A stretch of 64,000 bases of DNA, taken from contig NZ_MUYM01000018.1 of NCBI RefSeq assembly GCF_002150765.1, positions 30,365 to 94,364 on the forward strand, given 5' to 3'. A program made the position numbers and the translations under genes. The DNA comes from Lentzea kentuckyensis (GTDB taxonomy: Bacteria; Actinomycetota; Actinomycetes; Mycobacteriales; Pseudonocardiaceae). Positions 44,875 to 52,886 of the stretch are shown one piece after another. Position 1 is the first letter of the stretch. Every line of letters starts with the position of its first letter. The notes beneath the pieces are model-generated. The model saw nothing but the letters and a program-made list of their open reading frames with translations, searched no databases and had not been told where the DNA came from.

Positions 44875-45456
44875 ATGATCGGCGTGACGCTTCTTGCGAC
44901 TGTCTTCGACCTCGACGACACCCTCGTCGACAGCGCCGCGACGTGGAACCAGGTGATGCGCACCGTCGCCGCTCAGCAGGGCCGTTGGCCGGAGCGCTCG
45001 GCGTCGGAGTGCGTCGACGGGATGGTCGACGCGATCGCGCGCGGTGTGTTCGGGTTGCTGCCCGGCGCGGCGGAACTCGTCGCCCTCGCGGCCGAACTCG
45101 GGCCCGTCGGGCTGGTGTCGGCCTCGCCTCGTCGCTACGTACGGGCTGCGGCGTCGGCGTCCGGGCTCACGCGGCACGTGCAGACGATCGTGACCGGCGA
45201 CGACCTGACCATCGGCAATCCGCACCTGCTCGCGGCGCGCAAGCTGGGTCTGGATCCCGTGCACTGCCTTGCGGTCGAGGGGTCGGCGGCAGGCATTCGA
45301 AGTGCGCACGATGCCGGGATGACCGTACTCGCGATTCCGGCCGCGCCCATCGCCGACGAGGTGTTGGGGCTGGCGGCGCACCAGGCGTCCGATGCTCGCG
45401 TGGCTGCGAAGGAAATCTGTCAACTGTGGGTAAACGTTTACGCGCTCAGCCGATAG
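44875..45456 (+). CDS. HAD-superfamily hydrolase-like protein with altered motifs
   Basis: 193 residues. Motif I is intact (FDLDDTLVDS, nucleophile Asp12 and Asp14), and motif II is VSAS. Motif III normally carries a Lys before Pro; here it reads G-N115-P. Motif IV usually has two acids (E/D-D); here it reads VEG (Glu135, Gly136). The protein may therefore be a weak or inactive phosphatase, or may use other residues. The last 11 bases overlap the convergent regulator gene. The start is ATG 44875; nearby alternatives such as GTG 44884 are possible. Confidence 0.78.
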   Translation: MIGVTLLATVFDLDDTLVDSAATWNQVMRTVAAQQGRWPERSASECVDGMVDAIARGVFGLLPGAAELVALAAELGPVGLVSASPRRYVRAAASASGLTRHVQTIVTGDDLTIGNPHLLAARKLGLDPVHCLAVEGSAAGIRSAHDAGMTVLAIPAAPIADEVLGLAAHQASDARVAAKEICQLWVNVYALSR

Positions 45457-47854
45457 CTCGTTCCGCACCCCAGGCGGCGATGTCCTCCCGGCTCTGCAGC
45501 CCTAGTTTGTCCCGGAGGCGCTGCAGCCGGGAGGCCACGGTCCGCACGGACACGTTGAGCCGGTTCGCGATCTGCTGGTTCGTGAGGCCCGTGGCGAGCA
45601 GCGCGATCACTCGGCGCTCGTGGTCGTCCAACGAGTCGTGCGCGGCCTCTGTGCGGTCCAGCCACACCTCGTCCTGGATGAACGCCTCGGTCTCGGCGGC
45701 GGTCAAAGGCGTCGCGGCGGCCTCTGCGCGCGCAACAGGGAGCATGAGCCGTGCGGTGCGCATCGCACCGTTGACCTTCTCCGCCCAGAACGGGTCTGGC
45801 ACCACACCAACAGAGCGTCGTAACGCCCGTCCGGTCGCTTCTAGACGTAGCGCGCGCTCGGCCTGTCCGCGCATCAACGCCACCACGGCCAAACCTTCGA
45901 GGGCGTCGGGCGCGGTCAACGGGTTGATGCCGTCCATCCGCAACGCTTCCTGGAAGGCGTGCGTCGACTCGTCGAGTTCGCCCTGCACCAACGCGACGAC
46001 GCCCCGTGTGTTCAGTGCAGAGGCAATGCGCGCGGGGGCGCCCGACGCGCGCGAGATCGGCAACGCCTTCATGACGGCCTTCTCAGCGCGTTCGTGCTTG
46101 CCCAGCGATAACGCCGTGCGTGCGAGATCGACCAGGCACGTCGCACGCGCGAGGGGTTCGCCCAACAACTCCGCGACCCTCAGGCACTCGGTGTTGTTCT
46201 CGTTGGAGGCCTCCCACTCGCCCGACGACTGCTGAACGGCCGCCAACGTGCTGCGGCAGCTCATCATCAGTGACGGCTGCCCGATCGCACGCACCAGTCG
46301 TGACGCCTCGCCGGACAACTCGATCGCCTCGTCGTGGTCTCCTTGCTCGGCAGCGAATCGGGCCGCGTGGTTCAGCGCGACGCACCGGTAGTCGTCCCGA
46401 GTGGACGGTCGGCGCAGCGCGTCTCGCAGCAGCACGCGCGCTTGGCCGAGTCGTCCGTGCCGCGCGGCGCAGTCAGCCAATGCCGAGGTCAGCAGCAGCA
46501 AGCGTTCGTCGGCACGATCAGCCGCCCACTCGACGGTGCCGAGCAGGCTGTCCACGTGGTTGTCGAGCCTGTGCTGCACCTCCGCGGACACCGACAACGG
46601 CGCGGTGATCAGCACGTCCGCCAGGTCGGTGAACCAGCGGGCCAAGGCCTCGTAGGCGACGTCCAGCTCGCCGGCCGCCAGCAGCTTCTCCCTGGCGTGC
46701 AGCCGAACCGACTCCAGCTGCCGGAACCGCGTCGTGCCGGGGATCGCCGTCACCAGCGACTTGGCCTGCAGCCGGGACAACACGTCCAGCACCGGTTCGG
46801 CGGACCGTTCCGACGAGCAGACCTCGGCGGCCGCGGCCAGGTCGAAGCCGCCGTCGAACACCGACAGGCGCCGCAACGCGAACTGCTCGTCCGGCGCGAG
46901 CAGCCGGTAGCTCCAGTCGATCGCCTCGCGCAGGGACCGTTGGCGGGCAGGCGACTTCCGGCAGCCCAGGGTCAGCAGTTCGAGCGGCTCGTCCATCCGG
47001 TCGCAGATCTCGATGACCGGCAACAACTGCACCCACCGCGCCGCCAGTTCGATCGCGAGCGGCATGCCTTCCAGTCGTGCGCACAACAGCGCGACCGCGG
47101 CGGTGTTCTCGGGCGTCAGCCGGAAGTCGGGCGTGCGTTCGCGAGCGCGGTCGACGAACAGTTTCACGGCATCGGAGCGTGGTGCCGCCGTCGTGACGAG
47201 GTCCCGGTCGGTCGACGGCACCGGCAGGCCCTCGACGTGAAAGCTGACCTCACCCGTGATCCACAAGGCCTCGCGTGACGTCGCGAGCACTCGCACGCCT
47301 GGGCAGCGGTTCAACAGCTTGTCCGCGAGTTCGGCGCACGTGTCGAGAAGATGTTCGCAGTTGTCCAGGACTACGACCACTTTCATGTTCACGAGCGTTT
47401 CTACGACCGTGTCGCGTAACGGTTCGTCGGACTGTGCGACGACGCCGAGCGCTTGTGCGACGGCCGGCATGACGTCCTGCGGGCTGGTGACCTCACCGAG
47501 TTCGACGAGGAGAACCCGGTCTGTTCTCCCTCGTCGCAACCGTCCCGCGGCCTCCAGCGCGAGCCGGGTCTTACCCGCACCCGCACTGCCCAGGAGCGTA
47601 ACGAGACGGTGCCGGCGCATGAGCTGGTCGAGTTTCGACAGCTCCTGCTGGCGGCCGATGAACGTGTCGCGGGCCGCGGGCAGGTTCGCGAGCACGCGCA
47701 GGTTCTGCCTGGTAACAACCGTTGGCGCCGCAACGGTGGCACGGCGGCGATACGCCCGTTGGCGGCATGCGTTGGAGCAGTAGGACCTGCGCTGCTCGGA
47801 GGTGGCGGGAGGCAGGGCGCCGTCGCACAGGGCGCAACGTCCGGTGCTGTTCAT
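45446..47854 (-). CDS. STAND regulator with zinc ribbon, NB-ARC, TPR and LuxR-type HTH
   Basis: 802 residues. The N-terminus has a treble-clef-like zinc site, Cys7, Cys10, Cys26 and Cys30 (CALC and SYCSNACRQRAYRRR). The NB-ARC-type ATPase has Walker A GSAGAGKT (89-96), Walker B VVVVLDNCEHLL (159-170) and a GMPLAIELAA box. Helical TPR-like repeats follow from about 430 to 700. The C-terminus is a LuxR-family HTH (LLATGLTNQQIANRLNVSVR). A GAAGAGGA site precedes the ATG at 47854. It is divergent from a LuxR-type response regulator over 204 bases. It is a large ATP-dependent transcription factor of the MalT/LAL kind with an extra zinc module. Confidence 0.88.
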   Translation of the reverse strand: MNSTGRCALCDGALPPATSEQRRSYCSNACRQRAYRRRATVAAPTVVTRQNLRVLANLPAARDTFIGRQQELSKLDQLMRRHRLVTLLGSAGAGKTRLALEAAGRLRRGRTDRVLLVELGEVTSPQDVMPAVAQALGVVAQSDEPLRDTVVETLVNMKVVVVLDNCEHLLDTCAELADKLLNRCPGVRVLATSREALWITGEVSFHVEGLPVPSTDRDLVTTAAPRSDAVKLFVDRARERTPDFRLTPENTAAVALLCARLEGMPLAIELAARWVQLLPVIEICDRMDEPLELLTLGCRKSPARQRSLREAIDWSYRLLAPDEQFALRRLSVFDGGFDLAAAAEVCSSERSAEPVLDVLSRLQAKSLVTAIPGTTRFRQLESVRLHAREKLLAAGELDVAYEALARWFTDLADVLITAPLSVSAEVQHRLDNHVDSLLGTVEWAADRADERLLLLTSALADCAARHGRLGQARVLLRDALRRPSTRDDYRCVALNHAARFAAEQGDHDEAIELSGEASRLVRAIGQPSLMMSCRSTLAAVQQSSGEWEASNENNTECLRVAELLGEPLARATCLVDLARTALSLGKHERAEKAVMKALPISRASGAPARIASALNTRGVVALVQGELDESTHAFQEALRMDGINPLTAPDALEGLAVVALMRGQAERALRLEATGRALRRSVGVVPDPFWAEKVNGAMRTARLMLPVARAEAAATPLTAAETEAFIQDEVWLDRTEAAHDSLDDHERRVIALLATGLTNQQIANRLNVSVRTVASRLQRLRDKLGLQSREDIAAWGAERAIG

Positions 47855-48058
47855 GAGGTCCTCTTCTCCAGCCGTAACGCCGGGGCGTGCCCGTCTCGGT
47901 CCGGCGAACGCGCAGGTCGGCGCTGGTGGCCTGCCGCGTGCAACCCGTTACACGTCTCTGTGCGCGAGACGGTTCGCGTTGTGCTCGTTATGCCTGCCTT
48001 CCCGAGATCCTCGTTCGGGAACAAACTGGTGGCCGGTCCGGTCTGACAGGGAGTCCGC

Positions 48059-48763
48059 ATGACGTTGACAACGAGCACCTCGTGGGGTTTGCAGCTGGTG
48101 GACAAGCCGCGCACGATCACCGTTGGCATCGCTGACGACGAGGTGCTGATCCGCACCGGCGTCCGGGGCGTGCTGGAGCGCTCCGGCAACGTCGTCGTGA
48201 TCGGCGAGGCGGGTGACGGCAACGGCGCGGTCGAGCTCGCGCGGCGCCACCGCCCGCAGGTGTTGCTGATGGACGCCACGATGCCCGGCATGGAGGGCCT
48301 TGCCGCGGTGCGTTTGGTGCGCAGGCACGTCCCCGGCACGCAGGTGATCATGCTGTGCACGCCGCAGACCGAGGAGATGTTGTTCCCGGCGTTGCGTGCG
48401 GGCGCCGCGGGTTTCCTCTTCAAGAACGGCGAACCCGACGCGCTGGTGAACGCCGTGCGCGTGGTGGCCGCCGGTGAAGCCGTGCTGTCCCCGTCCGCGA
48501 CCCGCGCGCTGGTGGACCACTTCACCGGTGCCGACTCGGAACGCCGCGACGCCGCGCGCAGCCGCATCAGCCTGCTCACTCGGCGGGAGCAGGAAGTGCT
48601 GGTGTACCTGGCGCAGGGCATGGCGAACGCACGCATCGCAAGGCTCATGTACCTCTCGGAAGGGGCGATCAAGGCCCACGTCAGCCGACTGCTGACGAAA
48701 CTGCGGTGCGACAACCGCGTCCAGGCCGCTCTCATCGCACGCGACGCCGCCCTTCCCTGCTGA
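48059..48763 (+). CDS. NarL/LuxR-family response regulator (orphan)
   Basis: 234 residues. The receiver domain has the acidic pair DD in GIADDEV, phospho-acceptor Asp72 in LLMDATMPG and Lys in LFKNGEP. The HTH domain starts with LTRREQEVLVYLAQGMANARIA. A GGGAG site lies close upstream. No histidine kinase gene is adjacent, so it is an orphan regulator. It is divergent from the STAND-LuxR gene, which may be its target or controller. The first 18 residues before the receiver are unconserved. Confidence 0.92.
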   Translation: MTLTTSTSWGLQLVDKPRTITVGIADDEVLIRTGVRGVLERSGNVVVIGEAGDGNGAVELARRHRPQVLLMDATMPGMEGLAAVRLVRRHVPGTQVIMLCTPQTEEMLFPALRAGAAGFLFKNGEPDALVNAVRVVAAGEAVLSPSATRALVDHFTGADSERRDAARSRISLLTRREQEVLVYLAQGMANARIARLMYLSEGAIKAHVSRLLTKLRCDNRVQAALIARDAALPC

Positions 48764-48893
48764 ACCCGAGTACTGCTGCAACGGCGCAGGAGCCAGACTA
48801 GTCACGGATTTTCGCGCCGCGAAGCAGGTCACCCGGTTGGCCCCGTCCAGAGTGATGTCCTTTTCCCGCCAGCGTCTCGGTTGGAACGGCGTC

Positions 48894-49766
48894 ATGCTTG
48901 TCCTCATGCGGCTGCACGAGTTCTCGGAATGCTTGCCCTTTCAAGCACCTCTGTGTCCCGACAACCTGTTCGGCCACCTCATCGCCACCGCCGTTCCCGG
49001 CGTGGAGGAGTGGCGGGACGGCGTCTACCGGCGCACGCTGCGGCTCCCTTTCGGTTGCGGGATCGCGTCTTTGCGGCTGCTGGAGGATCACGTCGCGTGC
49101 ACTGTGGAGCTCAGCGATCCTCGCGATTTGGCTAGTGCTCTAGACCTTTGCCGCTTCCTGCTCGACCTCGGCGTCGATCCGTCCGAGGTCGACGAGGCGC
49201 TGTCACGTGATGCGCTGCTGGCCCCGCTGGTCGCCACCGCACCCGGTCGCCGTGTCCCACGCACGGTGGACGGTGCGGAGTTCGCCGTGCGAGCCGTGCT
49301 GGGCCAACAGGTCTCGACGAAGGCCGCGCGCACGCACGCCGCACGTCTCGTATCGCGTTACGGCACACCGGTCGGCGACCTGTTCCTGTTCCCTTTGGAG
49401 TTCGACCCCGCGGCGCTGGCCATGCCAGAGTCGCGCCGGCGCACGATGGCGGCACTGCTGGCCGCGCTTCAGTCCGGTTTGGACCTGTCACCCACGGCCG
49501 ATCGTGCCGCCGCACGGGCGTGGCTGGCAACGCTGCCCGGCTTCGGTCCGTGGACGGTGGAATCGATTCTGATGCGCGCTCTGGGCGACCCGGACGCGTT
49601 CCTGCCGACCGATCTCGGGATCCGGCTGGCGGCGGAGGCCTTGGGACTGCCCACCACACCCGCGGCGTTGGTCAGGCGGTCGGAGATGTGGCGGCCCTGG
49701 CGGGCTTATGCGGTGCAGCACCTGTGGGCGACCGGTGATCACGAGGTGAACCGAATCCCGGCTTGA
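48894..49766 (+). CDS. AlkA-like DNA-3-methyladenine glycosylase
   Basis: About 290 residues. The N-terminal alpha/beta part (HEFSECLPFQAPL) is that of AlkA. The helix-hairpin-helix reads LPGFGPWTVESI, and the catalytic Asp lies in LPTDLGIRLAAEALGL. It excises alkylated purines in base excision repair. Unlike many actinobacterial homologues it is not fused to an Ada domain. I took ATG 48894 because GGAACGG lies upstream; ATG 48906 is the alternative. The 3' end overlaps the convergent kinase tail by 95 bases. Confidence 0.88.
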   Translation: MLVLMRLHEFSECLPFQAPLCPDNLFGHLIATAVPGVEEWRDGVYRRTLRLPFGCGIASLRLLEDHVACTVELSDPRDLASALDLCRFLLDLGVDPSEVDEALSRDALLAPLVATAPGRRVPRTVDGAEFAVRAVLGQQVSTKAARTHAARLVSRYGTPVGDLFLFPLEFDPAALAMPESRRRTMAALLAALQSGLDLSPTADRAAARAWLATLPGFGPWTVESILMRALGDPDAFLPTDLGIRLAAEALGLPTTPAALVRRSEMWRPWRAYAVQHLWATGDHEVNRIPA

Positions 49767-50622
49767 GCTGCACGCTCGCGTAGATCGCGGCCGCCGACAC
49801 GTCCAGCACGAAACCGGGCAACGGTGGTGGATTCTGCGCAAACCCTTGCAGATCCTCGAAAACATCCACCGCCGCCGCGGGCCGATCGACGGGATCCTTG
49901 GCCAGCAACCGCTGCACCACCGGGTCGAGCGCGCCGGCCACCCGCCGCGGCACCTCCCTGACGTGCTTGTCGAACACCGCATAGGCCGTCGGGCCGGTGA
50001 AGAGTTGCTCGCCGGTCAGCATTTCGTGCAGCACGCACCCCAGCGCGTACAGGTCGCTGCGGGGCTCGGCGATGCCGCGCTGGATCTGCTCGGGAGCCAT
50101 GTACGACGGCGTGCCCAGGATCTGGCCGGCCCTGCTGAACGGTGCGACATCGCTCTCCCTGAGCAGGGCGAGGCCGAAGTCCAGCACCTTCACGGCGCCG
50201 TCCGGGCCGAGCATCAGGTTGGTGGGCTTGAGATCGCGGTGGCAGATGCCGTGTTCGTGTGCAGCGGCGAGCACGGCCGCGGTCTGCGCGGCGATGTTCG
50301 CCGCCCACGCCTCTGGCAGCGGGCCGAACTCGCCGACCAGGTCCGCGACCGTCACGCCGTCCACGAACTGCATGACCTGGAACAGGCGCTGCTCGAAGGT
50401 GCCGAAGTCGTACAGGACCGGGACTCCGGGGTGTTCGAGGTTGGCCACGATCCGCGCCTCGCGCGCGAACCGGTGCTGCACCTCCTCGTCGCTGCCAGGC
50501 AGCCGCAGGAGCTTGACCGCGATCCGCCGGTCCAGACGCAGGTCGCGGCCCTTGTGCACGGCACCCATGCCACCCCGCCCCAGCGGCAGGTCGTCGATCT
50601 CGTAACGGTCGGCGATCAGCAC
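49672..50622 (-). CDS. soluble Ser/Thr protein kinase (Hanks type)
   Basis: 316 residues from GTG 50622. The kinase motifs are complete: glycine loop LGRGGMGAVHKG, AVKLL Lys, HRDLKPTNL, DFG and SYMAPEQ. No membrane segment or PASTA/sensor domain exists, unlike PknB. The last 40 residues are basic and Pro-rich, and their coding region overlaps the AlkA gene, so this tail is of doubtful importance. The gene follows the HTH-DNA methylase by 9 bases on the same strand and faces a PP2C phosphatase beyond it. Kinase, methylase and phosphatase may form one regulatory circuit (inference). Confidence 0.9.
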   Translation of the reverse strand: MLIADRYEIDDLPLGRGGMGAVHKGRDLRLDRRIAVKLLRLPGSDEEVQHRFAREARIVANLEHPGVPVLYDFGTFEQRLFQVMQFVDGVTVADLVGEFGPLPEAWAANIAAQTAAVLAAAHEHGICHRDLKPTNLMLGPDGAVKVLDFGLALLRESDVAPFSRAGQILGTPSYMAPEQIQRGIAEPRSDLYALGCVLHEMLTGEQLFTGPTAYAVFDKHVREVPRRVAGALDPVVQRLLAKDPVDRPAAAVDVFEDLQGFAQNPPPLPGFVLDVSAAAIYASVQLKPGFGSPRDHRSPTGAAPHKPARAATSPTA

Positions 50623-50631
50623 CCGCGAAGC

Positions 50632-52074
50632 CTAACCGCCACTGCCCGCCACCTGGCCGCCCTTGCCCGTTCGCTGCCCCCGCGCTTCCTCGCCGGCCGG
50701 CCCGATCTGTCCGCTCAGGAGTCCGTTGTAGCCCAAGCGGACCAGTTCGGCGGCGTCTTCCAGGCCGGTTTCCAGGACCTTGAGCTGCGCGAACGCTCGT
50801 CCATAGCGGCGTTGCTCCTCGATCGGCAGCGACGGCACCTGCGTCCGGCGGATGTCGAGGCGGGTCGAGCCGGTCGGGGTGCGGGCGAACGCCGCGCGCA
50901 GCACACCTTCGAGGAAGTCCGGGTCCACCTTGCCCGGGTTGATCTCGTAGGTCGCGCCGGTGGGGGAGGTGACGACGTGCGTGCCGGCTCCCGCGCGCAC
51001 CAGCTCGCCGATCGTGGTCATCGGCGGGGGCGGTTGTTCGCGCAGGTCGGGCAGATCGGGCAGGCCGAACGTCGGTTGTGCGGCGAGGTAGGCGGACACG
51101 TCGGTGCCGCTGTGCCGGGCCGGGCTGAGGTCGACGTCGTCGTCGAGCAGGTCGATGACGCGGGTGTTCGGCTCGATCGGGCCGGGGCGTTCCAGCAGGG
51201 CGATGTGCTCAGGTGCGCGGCCGATCGGGTTGCGCAGCAGCCAAAGGTCGCGGCCAGGCTGCACGGTCATCACGCCGCGCACGGCTCCGGCGCGCAGCAG
51301 GTTGCCGCGGATGCGTTTGCCGGGTCGCCGGGAGGCCGCGGCCGAGGGCAGCAACACGGCGACCAGCCCGCCGGGTTTCGCCAGCGAGAGGCAGTGCTGC
51401 ACCCAGGCCAGCTCGGGTTCGCCGCGCGGCGGGAGTCCGTAGGTCCAGCGCGCGTCGCCGATCAGTTCCTCGTGGCCCCAGGTGCGGTCGTGCCACGGCG
51501 GATCGCAGACCACCGCGTCGGCCTGGTGGACGATGCCGTTGCGCCGCAAGGAGTCGCCGGTGATGATCTGCGCCGCGGGCAGCCGCCGACGCGCGATGAC
51601 CGCCGAGACCGGGTCCAGCTCCTGCCCGATCTTGTTGCGGCCCTTCGAACCCTTCAGCAACGAACCGGTGCCGCACGCCGGGTCGATCACCGTGTCGCCG
51701 TCGGTCGTGGCCAGCACGACGTCGATGACCTCGGGCGGAGTGGGGTTCAACAGCCGTGAGTGCGCTTCGAGATAACGCTCGTGCAGGAACTCGAACGTGT
51801 CCGCGTCGGCCTCGACCGCGGCGAGAGCCTCGCCGAGCCGTAGGTCGTCGACGGTGCGCAGCTGGGTCCACAGCCGTTCGGCGGGGGAGACCCGGAACGG
51901 TTTGCCGTTGCGCCGCAGCCATGCCTCGACGTCGCGCAACAGGTACAACGGACTGGAGGCCGTCCCCCCGATCGGTGCGGGGAAGTCCTCGAACCGCCGC
52001 CGCCAGTTCGACACGGCCGCCCGCCCCACATCGGCGAGGCGCGCTATGTCGCCGGCGTTGACCGTCTCATCCAT
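50632..52074 (-). CDS. HTH-containing N6-adenine DNA methylase
   Basis: 480 residues. Residues 1-60 are a MerR/excisionase-like helix-turn-helix (NAGDIARLADVGRAAVSNWR). The methylase core follows with SAM motif I VIDPACGTGSLL and catalytic motif IV DPPW. The C-terminal 150 residues could bind DNA but show no clear type I specificity repeats. No restriction endonuclease gene is adjacent. The ATG at 52074 was chosen; GTG 52080 is in frame. It heads a two-gene unit with the kinase. The palindrome at 52091-52111 in its promoter could be bound by its own HTH or by another factor. Confidence 0.87.
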   Translation of the reverse strand: MDETVNAGDIARLADVGRAAVSNWRRRFEDFPAPIGGTASSPLYLLRDVEAWLRRNGKPFRVSPAERLWTQLRTVDDLRLGEALAAVEADADTFEFLHERYLEAHSRLLNPTPPEVIDVVLATTDGDTVIDPACGTGSLLKGSKGRNKIGQELDPVSAVIARRRLPAAQIITGDSLRRNGIVHQADAVVCDPPWHDRTWGHEELIGDARWTYGLPPRGEPELAWVQHCLSLAKPGGLVAVLLPSAAASRRPGKRIRGNLLRAGAVRGVMTVQPGRDLWLLRNPIGRAPEHIALLERPGPIEPNTRVIDLLDDDVDLSPARHSGTDVSAYLAAQPTFGLPDLPDLREQPPPPMTTIGELVRAGAGTHVVTSPTGATYEINPGKVDPDFLEGVLRAAFARTPTGSTRLDIRRTQVPSLPIEEQRRYGRAFAQLKVLETGLEDAAELVRLGYNGLLSGQIGPAGEEARGQRTGKGGQVAGSGG

Positions 52075-52090
52075 GTGCACAACCGTATTG

Positions 52091-52111
52091 CTTGTGAAGT
52101 GACTTCACAAG
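52091..52111. promoter_or_regulatory. 9-3-9 palindromic operator in divergent promoter
   Basis: CTTGTGAAG (52091-52099) and CTTCACAAG (52103-52111) are perfect complements around TGA. It lies between the methylase and phosphatase starts (52 bases in total), so one bound factor could control both genes. Confidence 0.7.
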
Positions 52112-52126
52112 TGATCTACTGGAGGC

Positions 52127-52822
52127 ATGACACACGAGCTGCGCATCGCCGTGGCGACCGATCCTGGGCTCGTTCGCGAGCACAACGAGGACTCGGTCTA
52201 CGTCCGGCCGGACCTGCAGGCCGTGGCCGACGGCATGGGCGGCCACGAGCACGGCGAGCTGGCCAGCGCCATCGCGGTGGATGTGCTCGCCAGGTGGCAG
52301 GGCGACCTCGGTTCCGCGGTGGCCGAGATCGCGCGCAGGCTCGACGCCGAGACCCCGCAGGGCGCCGGCACCACGCTCACCGCGATGCGCTGGGAGGGCC
52401 TCGCCTTCCAGCTCGGGCACATCGGCGACTCCCGCGCGTACGTGCTCAGGGAAGGCGAACTCCGCCAGCTCTCGCACGACCACACCATGGTCCAGGCCCT
52501 CGTCGACGCCGGCCGGATGACGCCGGAGGAGGCCGCGAACCACCCGCGCCGCGCGTACGTCCTGCGCGCGTTGCAGTCCGGCAGCTCGCACGACCCGGAC
52601 CTGTCGTGGCATCAGGCCAGAATCGAAGACCGCTACCTGCTGTGCAGCGACGGCCTCACGGACTACGCGGACCTTGAAGACATTCACGAGATCCTGCTGT
52701 CCACAGAGGACGGAACCGAGGCGGCCTGGCAGCTGATCGCGCTGGCGAACGGCAACGGCGGCCCGGACAACATCACCTGCGTGATCACCGACGTGATGAA
52801 GAAGAAGTGGTGGCAGCGCTGA
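52127..52822 (+). CDS. PP2C-family Ser/Thr protein phosphatase
   Basis: 231 residues, a minimal catalytic domain. Metal-binding motifs are present: REHNEDSV, ADGMGGHEHGE, GDSRAYVLREG, SDGLTDY and GGPDNIT. No membrane segment, so soluble. GGAGG precedes the ATG. It removes phosphate from Ser/Thr residues and could reverse the action of the kinase encoded 1.5 kb away. It is divergent from the methylase-kinase unit across a palindrome-bearing promoter. Confidence 0.93.
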   Translation: MTHELRIAVATDPGLVREHNEDSVYVRPDLQAVADGMGGHEHGELASAIAVDVLARWQGDLGSAVAEIARRLDAETPQGAGTTLTAMRWEGLAFQLGHIGDSRAYVLREGELRQLSHDHTMVQALVDAGRMTPEEAANHPRRAYVLRALQSGSSHDPDLSWHQARIEDRYLLCSDGLTDYADLEDIHEILLSTEDGTEAAWQLIALANGNGGPDNITCVITDVMKKKWWQR

Positions 52823-52840
52823 AGAAGAGCTGAATGGAAA

Positions 52841-52871
52841 CGGCCCCCCGGCGGATCGCGCCGGGGGGCCG
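52841..52871. terminator. GC-rich hairpin after the phosphatase gene
   Basis: A 12-bp perfect stem, CGGCCCCCCGGC (52841-52852) and GCCGGGGGGCCG (52860-52871), loop of 7. It lies between convergent genes and can terminate both. Confidence 0.88.
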
Positions 52872-52886
52872 CAGCTCTGTTGGGTG

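Noticed and set aside
44403..44963. A 186-codon minus-strand open frame in the chitinase-HAD gap
   Set aside because: It is antisense to the DUF5753 relic, crosses the repeat and overlaps the HAD start. No motif is recognisable.
47948..48907. A 319-codon minus-strand frame over the response regulator
   Set aside because: It is antisense to a response regulator with intact Asp72 and HTH.
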